From assembly GCF_010435915.1 (NCBI RefSeq), contig NZ_JAAFZH010000013.1, positions 62,001 through 126,000 on the forward strand: a stretch of 64,000 bases of DNA, in the 5' to 3' direction. The position numbers and the translations under genes are program-made. Positions 1 to 8,929 of this stretch are shown here, piece by piece (the first letter of the stretch is position 1; every line of letters begins with the position of its first letter). The DNA comes from Spirosoma terrae. Its GTDB lineage: Bacteria > Bacteroidota > Bacteroidia > Cytophagales > Spirosomataceae. The notes under the pieces are model-generated. The model was not told the DNA's origin and searched no databases. It was given only the letters and a program-made list of their open reading frames with translations.

Positions 1-719
1 TCCAGAATTTTAGCTGCTGCTGGCGATGGATAATGAGCAGCGTATCCATTTTGGCCATTCCCTAATGCTTCAGCTGACGGAGCTGGTGCCGCAGGTTGCG
101 CTGGTGCAGGCTGTGGAGAAGAAGCTGGCTGCGCCGAAGCACTACCGGTTTCGATTTTAGCAATTAACGCACCAATTGGCAACGTTTCGCCCGCCTGTGC
201 CACAATTCGAAGTGTACCAGCGGCTTCGGCTGGCAGTTCGAACGTAGCTTTATCTGATTCAAGTTCGCACAGGACTTCATCCAGGGCAACCTGATCGCCA
301 TCTTTCTTACTCCAGGAAGCAATCGTTACTTCCGTAACGGATTCGCCTACAGCCGGAACTTTCATTTCTATCACTTTACCTCCTTCAGCGGCAGGGGCTG
401 CTTCTGGCTGAGGAGCGGGGGCAGGCTCAGCAGCGGCAGGGGCTTTTGCTGGCGCTGGAGTGGGAGCAGCAGTTGGAGCAGAACCACTGTTATCTATAGT
501 GCAAATGCTAGCCCCAATCGGCAGCACGTCGCCCTCCTGCGCCAGAATATGCAGAATTCCGTCTGCTTCGGCCGTTAACTCAAATGTAGCTTTATCGGAG
601 TCGAGTCCACAAAGAACCTCGTCCATTTTCACTTGGTCACCTTCCTTTTTGTACCAGGTGCCAACAGTAACTTCGGTAATGGATTCCCCTACTGGAGGGA
701 TTTTCATGTCAACGGCCAT
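1..719 (-). CDS. odhB: 2-oxoglutarate dehydrogenase E2 (dihydrolipoyl succinyltransferase), partial
   Basis: Open reading frame from an ATG at 719 running off the left edge (about 239 codons present, C-terminus missing). The start reads MAVDMKIPPVGESITEV, the usual beginning of an E2 lipoyl domain. Two lipoyl domains are visible, each with the lipoylation loop SDKATFEL: Lys43 and Lys157. They are joined by an Ala/Pro-rich flexible linker and followed by a second Ala/Pro/Gln-rich linker where the window ends, so the subunit-binding and catalytic domains are not seen. E2 moves the succinyl group from E1 to CoA in the TCA-cycle complex. Its place about 100 bp downstream of the E1 gene on the same strand favours the oxoglutarate over the pyruvate complex. 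Two lipoyl domains rather than the single one of E. coli SucB is a noticeable difference. Confidence 0.92.
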   Translation of the reverse strand, partial: MAVDMKIPPVGESITEVTVGTWYKKEGDQVKMDEVLCGLDSDKATFELTAEADGILHILAQEGDVLPIGASICTIDNSGSAPTAAPTPAPAKAPAAAEPAPAPQPEAAPAAEGGKVIEMKVPAVGESVTEVTIASWSKKDGDQVALDEVLCELESDKATFELPAEAAGTLRIVAQAGETLPIGALIAKIETGSASAQPASSPQPAPAQPAAPAPSAEALGNGQNGYAAHYPSPAAAKIL

Positions 720-724
720 TTTTT

Positions 725-806
725 TTCAGTTTTCAGTTTTCGGTCTTCAGTTTTCAGTTTGACGCTTTCAAGATGTGCAGAAAACGATAAACCGAAAACT
801 GAAAAC
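725..806. repeat. TTTTCAG-type simple repeat with 16-bp inverted arms between odhA and odhB
   Basis: The 101-bp spacer between the odhA stop and the odhB start is mostly imperfect TTTTCAGT/TTTTCGGT units (725-760). It ends with the reverse complement of the same unit (791-806). The 16-bp arms at 729-744 and 791-806 (GTTTTCAGTTTTCGGT and its complement) match perfectly, so the odh mRNA could fold into a stem with a 46-nt loop just before the odhB start. Repeats of this kind look like small dispersed intergenic elements; that is inference. Confidence 0.7.
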
Positions 807-820
807 GATATACTGTATTT

Positions 821-3577
821 TTATTCAAACGCTCTGCGAACAATATCGGCTTGCTCCTGAGTATGTATTTTCGGGTAACCGGTGGCAGGTGACGCTGCCG
901 CTTTCCGCGAAATTATTGGCAAGATATAACCTACACGTAGCAAATAGGTCCAGTAACCCATATTTTCCGGCTCTTCCTGCACCCAGAACACCTCCGCTTT
1001 CTTGTATTGACCCAATATAGCATCTAGCTGCTTTTTAGGCAGTGGCGCAATCTGCTCGAGACGTACAATCGCTACGTCGTCGCGCTGGTCGGCCTGTTGT
1101 TTATCGAGCAGGTCATAATAGATCTTGCCCGTACACAACAGTACGCGTTTTACTTTCTTCGGTTGTGCATACGTATCGCCAATCACTTCCTGGAAGCTTC
1201 CTTTTGTCAGATCTTCCAATGGAGAAACACACTTCGGATGACGAAGCAATGATTTGGGCGACATTACCACCAGCGGCTTCCGGAACTGCCACGCCAATTG
1301 ACGACGTAGTATATGGAAGATATTGGCTGGTGTTGTTACGTTAGCCACAACCATGTTGTATTCTGCATACAACTGCAAATACCGCTCAGGACGAGCATTG
1401 GAGTGCTCTGGTCCCTGGCCTTCGTAGCCGTGTGGCAGCAACAACGTAACACCATTCTCAATGCCCCATTTCGATTCAGCAGCTGCAATAAACTGGTCGA
1501 TAATCAGCTGTGCTCCATTCGAGAAATCCCCAAACTGAGCTTCCCAAATCACCAGCGCGTGTGGCGTAGCCATTGCATAACCATACTCAAAACCCAGTAC
1601 GCCATATTCTGACAGCAATGAGTTATAGATCTGGAACTTCTGCTGTCCATCCTGAATATAATCCAGCGATGAATAGGATTCGTTCGTAACGGAATCGTGT
1701 AATACGGCATGACGGTGCGAGAAGGTTCCGCGCTGTACATCCTGACCACTTAACCGAACCGGCTTACCTTCCACCAGCAACGATCCATAGGCCAGCAATT
1801 CGGCGGTACCCCAGTTCACGATCTTCGTATCGGTGAGCATTGTCTGCCGATCTTTCAGCAGTTTCTCAATTTGCTTGATTGGTTTAAAGCCTTCCGGAAT
1901 TTTCACCAGCGCCTGTCCAACGGTATTCAATACGTCGGCCGACACGCCCGTTTCAGGCGACTGATCAAAATCGGCAGGCTCACTATACCGTAGTTCGGCC
2001 CAATCGAGGTCTAAGCGTAACGGTTTGTAGGGAATTTCAGCCTTCTGCTTCACCCGGTCCAGGCGATCCTGCAGTTGCTGTTTAAACTCCGTATCCATAC
2101 GCGTAGCCAGTTCGGCATCTACATCGCCCCGTTTGATCAGCAGTTCTTTATAGATTTCCCGTGGGTTAGCATGCTTATCGATAATGTTGTACATGGTTGG
2201 CTGCGTGAACTTAGGCTCATCGGACTCATTGTGTCCGTAGCGACGGTAGCAAACCATATCAATAAATACATCGCGATTGAATTTCTCGCGGAATTCAACG
2301 GCTAGTTTGGCGCAGAAAATAACCGCTTCTGGATTATCGCCATTAACGTGGAAAATAGGCGCATCAACGATTTTTGCTACGTCTGAGCAATAGATCGACG
2401 AACGGGCATCTTCAAAATCGGTGGTGAACCCAATCTGGTTGTTGATCACAAAATGAACCGTACCGCCCGTCTGATAACCAGGCAGTTTCGCCATCTGCGT
2501 TACTTCATATACAATTCCCTGACCCGCTACGGCCGCATCGCCGTGAATCAGAATTGGCATAATTTTCTTAAAATCGCCTTTGTATTCTTCATCAGCCTGC
2601 GCCCGAACGAACCCTTCAACAACCGGGTTTACCGCTTCAAGGTGCGACGGGTTTGGGGCCAGTTTCACACTGATCTGTTTTCCCGATTTGGTTTCGATCA
2701 GACTTGAATAGCCTAGGTGATATTTAACGTCACCATCGCCATGAACCTGGTTAGGTACGTTTCCTTCGAAACCATCAAAAATAGATTCGTACGACTTGCC
2801 CAGAATGTTGGCCAGTACGTTCAGACGGCCACGGTGAGCCATACCGATCATAACTTCCTCAACACCCATATCGGCTGACTGACTGATAATGGTATCCAGT
2901 GCCGGAATGGTTGTTTCGCCACCTTCCAGCGAGAACCGCTTCTGACCCAGGTATTTTGTAGCCAGGAAGTTCTCAAAAACAGTAGCTTCGTTTAATTTCT
3001 CAAGAATCCGCTTTTTCTCGTCCAGTGCAGGAGAAAAAACCAGAGCCTCTTTTTCTATTTTGTTCCGAAGCCAGTTTTTCACATCCAGCTCCCGGATATA
3101 CATATATTCGAAACCGATATCGCCAGCGTAAATTTTACGTAGCGAGTCCATAATAACCCGTAACGTAGCGGGCCCAATGCCCAGCAGTTTACCCGACTCA
3201 AATACGGTGTCCATATCCGCTTCCGACAAAGCGTAGTCAGGCAGGTCAACACGTGGCTGACGGTCTTTACGGGGTTTCAGCGGGTTAGTCTTGGCCAACA
3301 GGTGACCACGAGACCGATAGGCTTTAATCAGGCTGGCTACCGAAACCTCTTTTTCAGCGTGACTGGCATCTACGGGTTTAGTCGCTGTCTGACCATTCGT
3401 CGTAGCACCATTACTTTTGCCGTTAGGCTCATCTTCACCGTAGGCTAATGAAAACTCGTAACCTTTAAAAAATTGTTGCCAGCTTGCGTCAACTGATTGA
3501 GGGTCTTGCCTATAAGACTGATAAAGTTGATCTACGTAAGCCGCGTCGGAGTTGGCTATATATGAATACTGATCCAT
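821..3577 (-). CDS. odhA: 2-oxoglutarate dehydrogenase E1 component
   Basis: A 918-residue protein of normal family length. It is the thiamine-diphosphate-dependent E1 that decarboxylates 2-oxoglutarate and succinylates the E2 lipoyl group in the TCA cycle. The N-terminus (SYIANSDAAYVDQLYQSY) matches the E1o E2-binding segment, followed by a low-complexity Gly/Asn/Thr linker at about 50-70. The active-site histidine motif GMAHRGRLNV lies at 245-254. The ThDP/Mg motif runs from HGDAAVAGQG (345) to VINNQIG (about 377-383). The C-terminal transketolase-like half is intact. It is transcribed leftward with odhB, probably from the promoter and palindrome just upstream (3606-3637). Confidence 0.96.
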   Translation of the reverse strand: MDQYSYIANSDAAYVDQLYQSYRQDPQSVDASWQQFFKGYEFSLAYGEDEPNGKSNGATTNGQTATKPVDASHAEKEVSVASLIKAYRSRGHLLAKTNPLKPRKDRQPRVDLPDYALSEADMDTVFESGKLLGIGPATLRVIMDSLRKIYAGDIGFEYMYIRELDVKNWLRNKIEKEALVFSPALDEKKRILEKLNEATVFENFLATKYLGQKRFSLEGGETTIPALDTIISQSADMGVEEVMIGMAHRGRLNVLANILGKSYESIFDGFEGNVPNQVHGDGDVKYHLGYSSLIETKSGKQISVKLAPNPSHLEAVNPVVEGFVRAQADEEYKGDFKKIMPILIHGDAAVAGQGIVYEVTQMAKLPGYQTGGTVHFVINNQIGFTTDFEDARSSIYCSDVAKIVDAPIFHVNGDNPEAVIFCAKLAVEFREKFNRDVFIDMVCYRRYGHNESDEPKFTQPTMYNIIDKHANPREIYKELLIKRGDVDAELATRMDTEFKQQLQDRLDRVKQKAEIPYKPLRLDLDWAELRYSEPADFDQSPETGVSADVLNTVGQALVKIPEGFKPIKQIEKLLKDRQTMLTDTKIVNWGTAELLAYGSLLVEGKPVRLSGQDVQRGTFSHRHAVLHDSVTNESYSSLDYIQDGQQKFQIYNSLLSEYGVLGFEYGYAMATPHALVIWEAQFGDFSNGAQLIIDQFIAAAESKWGIENGVTLLLPHGYEGQGPEHSNARPERYLQLYAEYNMVVANVTTPANIFHILRRQLAWQFRKPLVVMSPKSLLRHPKCVSPLEDLTKGSFQEVIGDTYAQPKKVKRVLLCTGKIYYDLLDKQQADQRDDVAIVRLEQIAPLPKKQLDAILGQYKKAEVFWVQEEPENMGYWTYLLRVGYILPIISRKAAASPATGYPKIHTQEQADIVRRAFE

Positions 3578-3605
3578 GACGGGGGCGCGTCGTTGTTTTG
3601 ACCCG

Positions 3606-3637
3606 CAAAGGTAACGTATCGGTCAAATAGTTGACCG
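3606..3637 (-). promoter_or_regulatory. Candidate odhA promoter -7 element with overlapping palindrome
   Basis: On the minus strand TACCTTTG (3606-3613) matches the Bacteroidota -7 consensus TAnnTTTG, 29 bp before the odhA ATG. Immediately upstream lies the perfect inverted repeat CGGTCAA-ATAG-TTGACCG (3620-3637), placed between the -7 and the expected -33 region, where a repressor could block the polymerase. An upstream AATTTG lies 24 nt from the -7 element, slightly longer than the usual 19-21 nt. The palindrome is seen directly; its role is inferred. Confidence 0.55.
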
Positions 3638-3788
3638 CAAATTTTTGTATTTTTATTATACTACTTTGTTGGCAACGACGCCCTTAACTTTATAACAGTC
3701 AAAATACAGATTTAGTTGACTAAACTTTGTCCCTTATTGACGCCTACTATTGGACATTTCTAATACAAACAAGGGCCGTGTTACCTGT

Positions 3789-4193
3789 TTATTTTCTTTC
3801 CTGACATAATTCGATCAGGACGCTGTTGGTACTTTTCGGATGCAGGAAACAGACAAGTTTATTATCTGCACCTAGTTTGGGAATTTCGTTCAGCACTGTA
3901 AAACCGTCCTCTTTTAATCGATTTATTTCTGATACGATATCGTCTACTTCAAAGGCTATATGATGAACCCCTTCGCCTTTTTTTTCCAGAAATTTGGCGA
4001 TCGGGCTGTCGGGATTCGTTGCTTCGAGAAGCTCAATCTTCGTCTGGTTCACCCGAAAAAAGGACGTAGTAACCCCTTCCGACGCCACTGTTTCTGACTT
4101 ATAGGGCTGAACATTAAGCAGTTTCGAAAACAGTTCATTGGATATCTGAATATCGCGGACGGCAATTCCTATATGTTCGACATTAGTTAGCAT
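3789..4193 (-). CDS. mce: Methylmalonyl-CoA epimerase
   Basis: A 134-residue single-copy vicinal-oxygen-chelate protein, the normal epimerase length. The first metal ligand is His7 in NVEHIGIAVRD. The mid-protein GVHHIAFEVDDI motif and the C-terminal VLIELCQ glutamate complete the metal site. It interconverts (R)- and (S)-methylmalonyl-CoA in the propionate/succinyl-CoA route, so it fits metabolically next to the oxoglutarate dehydrogenase genes. It has its own spacer of about 210 bp to odhA and is divergent from the Fe-S carrier gene at 4289. Other small glyoxalase-fold enzymes are possible, but the length and motifs match the epimerase well. Confidence 0.9.
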   Translation of the reverse strand: MLTNVEHIGIAVRDIQISNELFSKLLNVQPYKSETVASEGVTTSFFRVNQTKIELLEATNPDSPIAKFLEKKGEGVHHIAFEVDDIVSEINRLKEDGFTVLNEIPKLGADNKLVCFLHPKSTNSVLIELCQERK

Positions 4194-4288
4194 AAATGAT
4201 ACGTAGTTTGGGCTGTTTCGGTCAATAAGAACTTTTCTGACCGACCGAAAGTTAATAGATCAGCATTAAATACGATTCCATTACGACT

Positions 4289-4615
4289 ATGGTTACTGTC
4301 TCAGATATCGCCAAAAATAAGATTGTTGAACTGCGGCAAAAAGATGGCCTCACAGACGATTACGCTATTCGGGTAGGTGTACAGGGTGGCGGCTGTTCAG
4401 GCTTGATGTATGATCTGCAATTCGATGCAAAACAAGAACCAACCGACCATGTCGTTGAAGATAAAGGCATTAAAATTCTGGTAGACCGTAAGAGCCTGCT
4501 CTATCTGGCTGGTACCGAACTTGATTTTTCGGACGGACTGAATGGCAAAGGCTTCCAGTTTAAAAACCCAAACGCAAGTCGTACCTGCGGTTGTGGCGAA
4601 AGCTTTGCGGTTTAA
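4289..4615 (+). CDS. A-type iron-sulfur carrier (IscA/ErpA/HesB family)
   Basis: A 108-residue protein with the three conserved cysteines of A-type carriers: Cys36 in GGGCSGLMYDL, and Cys100 and Cys102 in TCGCGESF near the C-terminus. These proteins receive Fe-S clusters or iron from the assembly machinery and pass them to apo-proteins in the cytosol. The gene stands alone, divergent from mce, and ends just before a strong bidirectional terminator, so it looks monocistronic. Whether it is the ErpA or the IscA/SufA type cannot be told from the sequence alone; no suf or isc genes are in view. Confidence 0.93.
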   Translation: MVTVSDIAKNKIVELRQKDGLTDDYAIRVGVQGGGCSGLMYDLQFDAKQEPTDHVVEDKGIKILVDRKSLLYLAGTELDFSDGLNGKGFQFKNPNASRTCGCGESFAV

Positions 4616-4630
4616 CAAGAAAATCTAGTT

Positions 4631-4671
4631 CAACAAAAAGGGGGCTTTGCAATAAAGCCCCCTTTTTGTTG
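4631..4671. terminator. Bidirectional terminator between Fe-S carrier gene and uxaC
   Basis: A perfect 18-bp inverted repeat (arms 4631-4648 and 4654-4671, loop GCAAT) whose arms end in A5/T5 runs. It can therefore act as an intrinsic terminator for both converging genes, the Fe-S carrier (ends 4615) and uxaC (ends 4688). Confidence 0.88.
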
Positions 4672-4687
4672 ATTAAATGTGGAGTTA

Positions 4688-6100
4688 TCAAAATCCAAAA
4701 TACCGTTCAGCATTACGGTAACAGATATCCTGCACAATCTGACCGATCCAGTCGATATCGTTGGGCAGCTCTCCATTGTCAATATCATTACCGAACAGGT
4801 TGCAAAGGATGCGTCGGAAGTATTCGTGACGGCTATACGACACAAAACTTCGGGAGTCGGTCAGCATACCCACAAAAGCACTCAGCAAGCCCATGTTTGA
4901 CAAGGCGTTAATCTGCTTCTCCATTCCATCTTTCTGGTCCAGAAACCACCAGCCGGAACCAAACTGAACTTTACCCCGTACTGATCCATCATTGAAATTC
5001 CCGATCATGGTAGCCATGACTTCGTTATCGGCAGGATTCAGATTGTAGAGTATAGTTTTGGCGAGTTGATTCCGATTATCCAAACCACCCAGAAAACGGG
5101 ATAAAGCTACAGCCTGTGGAAAATCACCAATACTATCCCAACCCGTATCCGGACCTAGCTCACGGAGTCGGCGCACATTGTTGTTACGTAGCGCGCCGAG
5201 GTGAAACTGCTGTGTCCAGCCTTTTTCATGATCCCACTCCGCAAACTGAACCAGCATGAACGACTTAAATTTCAGGCTGTTTTTCCGGTCAATAGGCGTT
5301 CCCCGTAACAGATGATCAAATATTAACTGTACTTCCCCGTCTGTATACGGCTCCGCATAGACGGTTTCAAGCCCATGATCAGACAGACGGCAGCCCATTT
5401 CCGCAAAATAATCGTGACGAGACTTAAGCGCAGCCAGATAATCGGCCAACGTACGAATATCGCGGTTCGTTACTTCAGCCACTCTCTGAACGTACACCCG
5501 AAAGGCTTCCGAATCATCAACCGCCATTGCCTTATCGGGGCGGAATGTAGGCAGGACTTTTATACTGAAGTTATCGGTTGCAATAGCCTTGTGATACTCT
5601 AAAGAATCAGTCGGATCATCGGTTGTGCACACGACCCGAACGTCGAAGTGCTGCAGTAAAGCTCTGGTCGACAAGCCAGGTAACTGTTCGTTACACGTAT
5701 CGTACACCGACCGGGCGGTAGTAGGGTTTAGAATATCAGTTATCCCGAATGGATTCTTTAATTCCAGATGTGACCAGTGATAGAGTGGATTACGAACGGT
5801 ATAGGGTACCGTTTCAGCCCATTTCTCGAACTTTTCCCAATCCGATGCATCGCCAGTGCAATAACGCTCATTGATTCCGTGCGTACGCATGGCCCGCCAT
5901 TTATAATGGTCGCCATACAACCAGAGCTGCGTCATATTCTCAAATCGCTTGTCAGCTGCAATCTGATCGGGCGGCAAATGACAGTGATAATCGATGATAG
6001 GCATGACCTTAGCATAGTCATGATAAAGCCGACGTGCGGCTTCAGTCTGGAGCAGAAAATCGTCGGAAAGAAAAGCGGGTTGCAAAAGGTATGTATCCAT
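4688..6100 (-). CDS. uxaC: Uronate isomerase (glucuronate/galacturonate isomerase)
   Basis: A 470-residue amidohydrolase-superfamily enzyme of the usual UxaC length. It isomerises D-glucuronate to D-fructuronate and D-galacturonate to D-tagaturonate, the first intracellular step of hexuronate breakdown. The N-terminal metal-binding motif is IIDYHCHLPP, with His39 and His41. The core motif VVCTTDDPTDSLEYH and the C-terminal SYSRHEYFRR segment are typical of the family. It lies 98 bp downstream of uxuA on the same strand and is probably co-transcribed with it, ending at a strong terminator. It is part of the divergent hexuronate block that extends to uxaB. Confidence 0.95.
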   Translation of the reverse strand: MDTYLLQPAFLSDDFLLQTEAARRLYHDYAKVMPIIDYHCHLPPDQIAADKRFENMTQLWLYGDHYKWRAMRTHGINERYCTGDASDWEKFEKWAETVPYTVRNPLYHWSHLELKNPFGITDILNPTTARSVYDTCNEQLPGLSTRALLQHFDVRVVCTTDDPTDSLEYHKAIATDNFSIKVLPTFRPDKAMAVDDSEAFRVYVQRVAEVTNRDIRTLADYLAALKSRHDYFAEMGCRLSDHGLETVYAEPYTDGEVQLIFDHLLRGTPIDRKNSLKFKSFMLVQFAEWDHEKGWTQQFHLGALRNNNVRRLRELGPDTGWDSIGDFPQAVALSRFLGGLDNRNQLAKTILYNLNPADNEVMATMIGNFNDGSVRGKVQFGSGWWFLDQKDGMEKQINALSNMGLLSAFVGMLTDSRSFVSYSRHEYFRRILCNLFGNDIDNGELPNDIDWIGQIVQDICYRNAERYFGF

Positions 6101-6198
6101 ACGGTTAGAAGCAGAAACAGGGCAAATTCTCCCGGTTTAATACGTTTATTTTTTATGGCAAACAGAAGACGCTACGTTGTTGATAGCAATAACAATCC

Positions 6199-7377
6199 TC
6201 AACTTAACAAACCCACCATCAGGCCACGTAGCTCGGCCAGGCCACGTAGTCGACCAATGGCTGTGTAGCCCGGATTTGTTCGTTTCCCCGACGTCAGATC
6301 GTCGAGCATTCGATGGCCGTGGTCAGGCCGGAAAGGCATTCGTAAATCAGTACGTCCTTCTTCCTCTCTTCGTTTCCGTTCGTTCAGTAACGCTCTCATA
6401 ACACCTGCCATTGGTACGTTGCCCTCCAGATGGTTGGCTTCCTGAAAACTTCCGTCGACGTAACGCTCGGTGCTTCGAAGATGAATAAAATGAATTTTCG
6501 AGCCCAGACGCTCCACCATGCCAACCAGATCGTTGTCGGCCCGTACCCCGTATGAGCCTGTACAGAAGCAAATGCCATTGGCAGGCGAATCGGTAGCGGC
6601 CAGCAACGCACGGGCATCAGCTTCGGTACTAACGACGCGGGGCAAACCCAGAATTGGGTACGGGGGATCATCAGGATGGATAGACAATCGAACGCCAGCC
6701 GATTCGGCTACGGGGACAATTTCCCGAAGAAATGCGTATAAATTTTGCCGAAGCTCGCGGTCGCTAATGTCTTTATAAGCGTCCAGTGCATCCCGAAAAC
6801 GCTCAACCGTGTAACTCTCTTCCGACCCTGGCAATCCGGCAATGATGGTACGGGTTAGGCGTTTTACCTGTGCATCAGTCATCGAATCAAGCTTCGTACG
6901 GGCCTTTAACTTTTGTTCGTCGTTGTACAGATAGCCGGCACCCGGGCGCTGCAGAATATATAACTCAAAGGCTGCGAACTCCGTAGCATCAAAACGCAGA
7001 CCAGTCGACCCGTCGGGCATCGGGTAATCCAGATCGGTACGAGTCCAGTCGAGCACGGGCATAAAGTTGTAACAGACCGTATCGATGCCCGCCTGAGCCA
7101 GATTAACAATCGACTCCTTATAGTTCTCTATATATCGTTTGAAATCGCCGGATCGGGTTTTGATACCTTCATGAACAGGTATACTTTCGACTACTGACCA
7201 GCTTAAGCCCACATGCTCTATTTCCGTCTTTCGCTTCTGAATTTCCTCGGTCGACCAGACTTCCCCATTCGGAATGTGATGCAGGGCAGTTACGATACCG
7301 GTTGCCCCCGCCTGTTGTACATCAGTAAGCGATACCGGATCGTTTGGTCCGAACCATCGCCAGGTTTGTTCAAGCAT
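6199..7377 (-). CDS. uxuA: Mannonate dehydratase
   Basis: A 392-residue enzyme that dehydrates D-mannonate to 2-keto-3-deoxygluconate (KDG), the common intermediate of hexuronate catabolism. The N-terminus ([14 protein letters not shown]) and the motifs [37 protein letters not shown] and [10 protein letters not shown] are characteristic of the UxuA metal-dependent family. It is the first gene of the leftward arm and shares a 126-bp divergent control region with the transporter at 7504. The matching fructuronate reductase (UxuB) is not in this window; only a UxaB-type reductase is present. Confidence 0.95.
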   Translation of the reverse strand: MLEQTWRWFGPNDPVSLTDVQQAGATGIVTALHHIPNGEVWSTEEIQKRKTEIEHVGLSWSVVESIPVHEGIKTRSGDFKRYIENYKESIVNLAQAGIDTVCYNFMPVLDWTRTDLDYPMPDGSTGLRFDATEFAAFELYILQRPGAGYLYNDEQKLKARTKLDSMTDAQVKRLTRTIIAGLPGSEESYTVERFRDALDAYKDISDRELRQNLYAFLREIVPVAESAGVRLSIHPDDPPYPILGLPRVVSTEADARALLAATDSPANGICFCTGSYGVRADNDLVGMVERLGSKIHFIHLRSTERYVDGSFQEANHLEGNVPMAGVMRALLNERKRREEEGRTDLRMPFRPDHGHRMLDDLTSGKRTNPGYTAIGRLRGLAELRGLMVGLLS

Positions 7378-7448
7378 GATAGATGTTAGTAGTTTTAAAA
7401 TGAGTAGTCAGCCAAAGGCTTATGTACTCGCCAATAATCGAACGTGAA

Positions 7449-7480
7449 TTTGGGTAAAAAAGCAGCTAGACCTACTTTTC
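7449..7480 (+). promoter_or_regulatory. Candidate promoter in the divergent uxuA / hexuronate-transporter spacer
   Basis: The 126-bp spacer 7378-7503 serves both arms of the hexuronate block. TTTG at 7449-7452 followed after 20 nt by TACTTTTC (7473-7480, one mismatch to TAnnTTTG) is a plausible rightward promoter. A short ACCTA/TAGGT inverted pair surrounds the -7 region. No regulator gene of the GntR or LacI type is adjacent. Confidence 0.35.
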
Positions 7481-7503
7481 TCCCTAAATAGGTATCATTT
7501 GTT

Positions 7504-8865
7504 TTGCAAACACTGACAACACCTGGTCGTTTCCGATGGCGGATTGTGGCTCTTTTATTTCTGGCGACAACCATAAATTACGTTGATCGGCAAGTACTTT
7601 CTTTTGCGATGACAGACGATGTCTTCCGGAAAGACATGCTTGATTTACCTATCGATCAGGAACTTACGAAAGAAGCCATTGATCGGTTCAAAATCCTGTA
7701 TGGCGACGTAGATGCAGCGTTCAAGTTTGCGTATGCCATCGGTTTTTTGCTGGTTGGGTGGCTAATCGATCGGATTGGCACAAAACGAGGATTTGCCCTG
7801 GGCATCGTTGTCTGGAGCGTAGCAGCTACGCTAACAGCCTTTGTACAAACGATTGGAGGCTTACGTATAACCCGTGCTTTGCTTGGTCTAGGCGAATCGG
7901 CCAACTTTCCGTCGGCCATTAAAACGATCTCAGAATGGTTTCCCCGCCATGAGCGCTCATTTGCCAATGGACTTTTTAACGCTGGTACGAATGTTGGCAT
8001 CATCGTTACGGCCCTGGCTATACCGCATCTCATTTTGCACCTTGGCTGGCAAAGTTCATTCCTGTTCACGGGTCTGCTGAGTTTTATGCTGCTGGGCCTA
8101 TGGTGGTTTACCTATACCAAACCAGAACGTAACGCCAACCTATCGGCCGATGAGCTGGCGTATATACGGAGCGATCAGGAACAACAACCCCCTCTCCGGC
8201 CATCCTGGGGGCAATTACTAGGGTTCAAGCAAACATGGGCCTTTGCGGTTGGCAAATTCATGGCCGACCCCATCTGGTGGTTCTACATGACCTGGCTACC
8301 GGATTTTTTCAACTCCAATGATGCCCTGGACCAGAAACTGGATCTGAAAGGCTTCGGTATTCCCTTTCTGATTATATACGTAGTGTCCGATGCCGGAAGC
8401 ATCTTCTTCGGATGGCTCAGTACTCAGTTTATGAATCTGGGCTGGTCGGCTAACCGCGCCCGAAAAACAACCATGCTTATCTGCGCTCTTTGCGTTGTTC
8501 CTATATTCTTTGCCGCTCAAACCGATAGCTTAACGGTTGCCATTGGCCTGATATCGCTGGCGACAGCTGCACATCAGGGCTGGTCGGCCAATATGTATAC
8601 GTTTGCCTCTGACCTTTTTCCACGTAACGTAGTAGCTTCCGTAACCGGTATTGGCGGTATGTTCGGAGCTGTGGGCGGCATTTTACTCGCCTTGCTTTCA
8701 GGACGTATCATAACGGCTTTCGGGTATTTGCCCATGTTTATCGTGGCCAGTTGTACGTACTTACTGGCTCTGGCCATTATTCACTTAATTTTGCCCAGAC
8801 TGGAGCCCGTAAAAGCGGAAGAATTAGAAAAAACAAAGCAATGGGGAGTATTAAGCCCCAAATAA
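7504..8865 (+). CDS. exuT: MFS hexuronate transporter (ACS family, ExuT-like)
   Basis: A 453-residue major facilitator protein with about 12 membrane segments. The first helix ends in TTINYVDRQVLSF, as in ExuT/GudP anion:cation symporters. The motif RALLGLGESANFPSAIKTISEWFPRHER in helix 4 to loop 4/5 is diagnostic of hexuronate/hexarate carriers. It probably takes up galacturonate and/or glucuronate by proton symport. The start is a TTG: the reading MQTLTTPGRFRWR is conserved-looking and the next ATG would remove the first helix. It heads the rightward arm of the hexuronate block, with kdgK 64 bp downstream. Confidence 0.88.
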   Translation: MQTLTTPGRFRWRIVALLFLATTINYVDRQVLSFAMTDDVFRKDMLDLPIDQELTKEAIDRFKILYGDVDAAFKFAYAIGFLLVGWLIDRIGTKRGFALGIVVWSVAATLTAFVQTIGGLRITRALLGLGESANFPSAIKTISEWFPRHERSFANGLFNAGTNVGIIVTALAIPHLILHLGWQSSFLFTGLLSFMLLGLWWFTYTKPERNANLSADELAYIRSDQEQQPPLRPSWGQLLGFKQTWAFAVGKFMADPIWWFYMTWLPDFFNSNDALDQKLDLKGFGIPFLIIYVVSDAGSIFFGWLSTQFMNLGWSANRARKTTMLICALCVVPIFFAAQTDSLTVAIGLISLATAAHQGWSANMYTFASDLFPRNVVASVTGIGGMFGAVGGILLALLSGRIITAFGYLPMFIVASCTYLLALAIIHLILPRLEPVKAEELEKTKQWGVLSPK

Positions 8866-8929
8866 GTACATCTTATTACGGACAGCATATGTCGATTTAC
8901 CACTTTTCCCATTTACCCTCTGTTTCTAA

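Noticed and set aside
5777-6268. 163-residue frame antisense to uxaC
   Set aside because: It lies opposite a well-conserved enzyme gene and has no recognisable motif; a shadow of codon bias.
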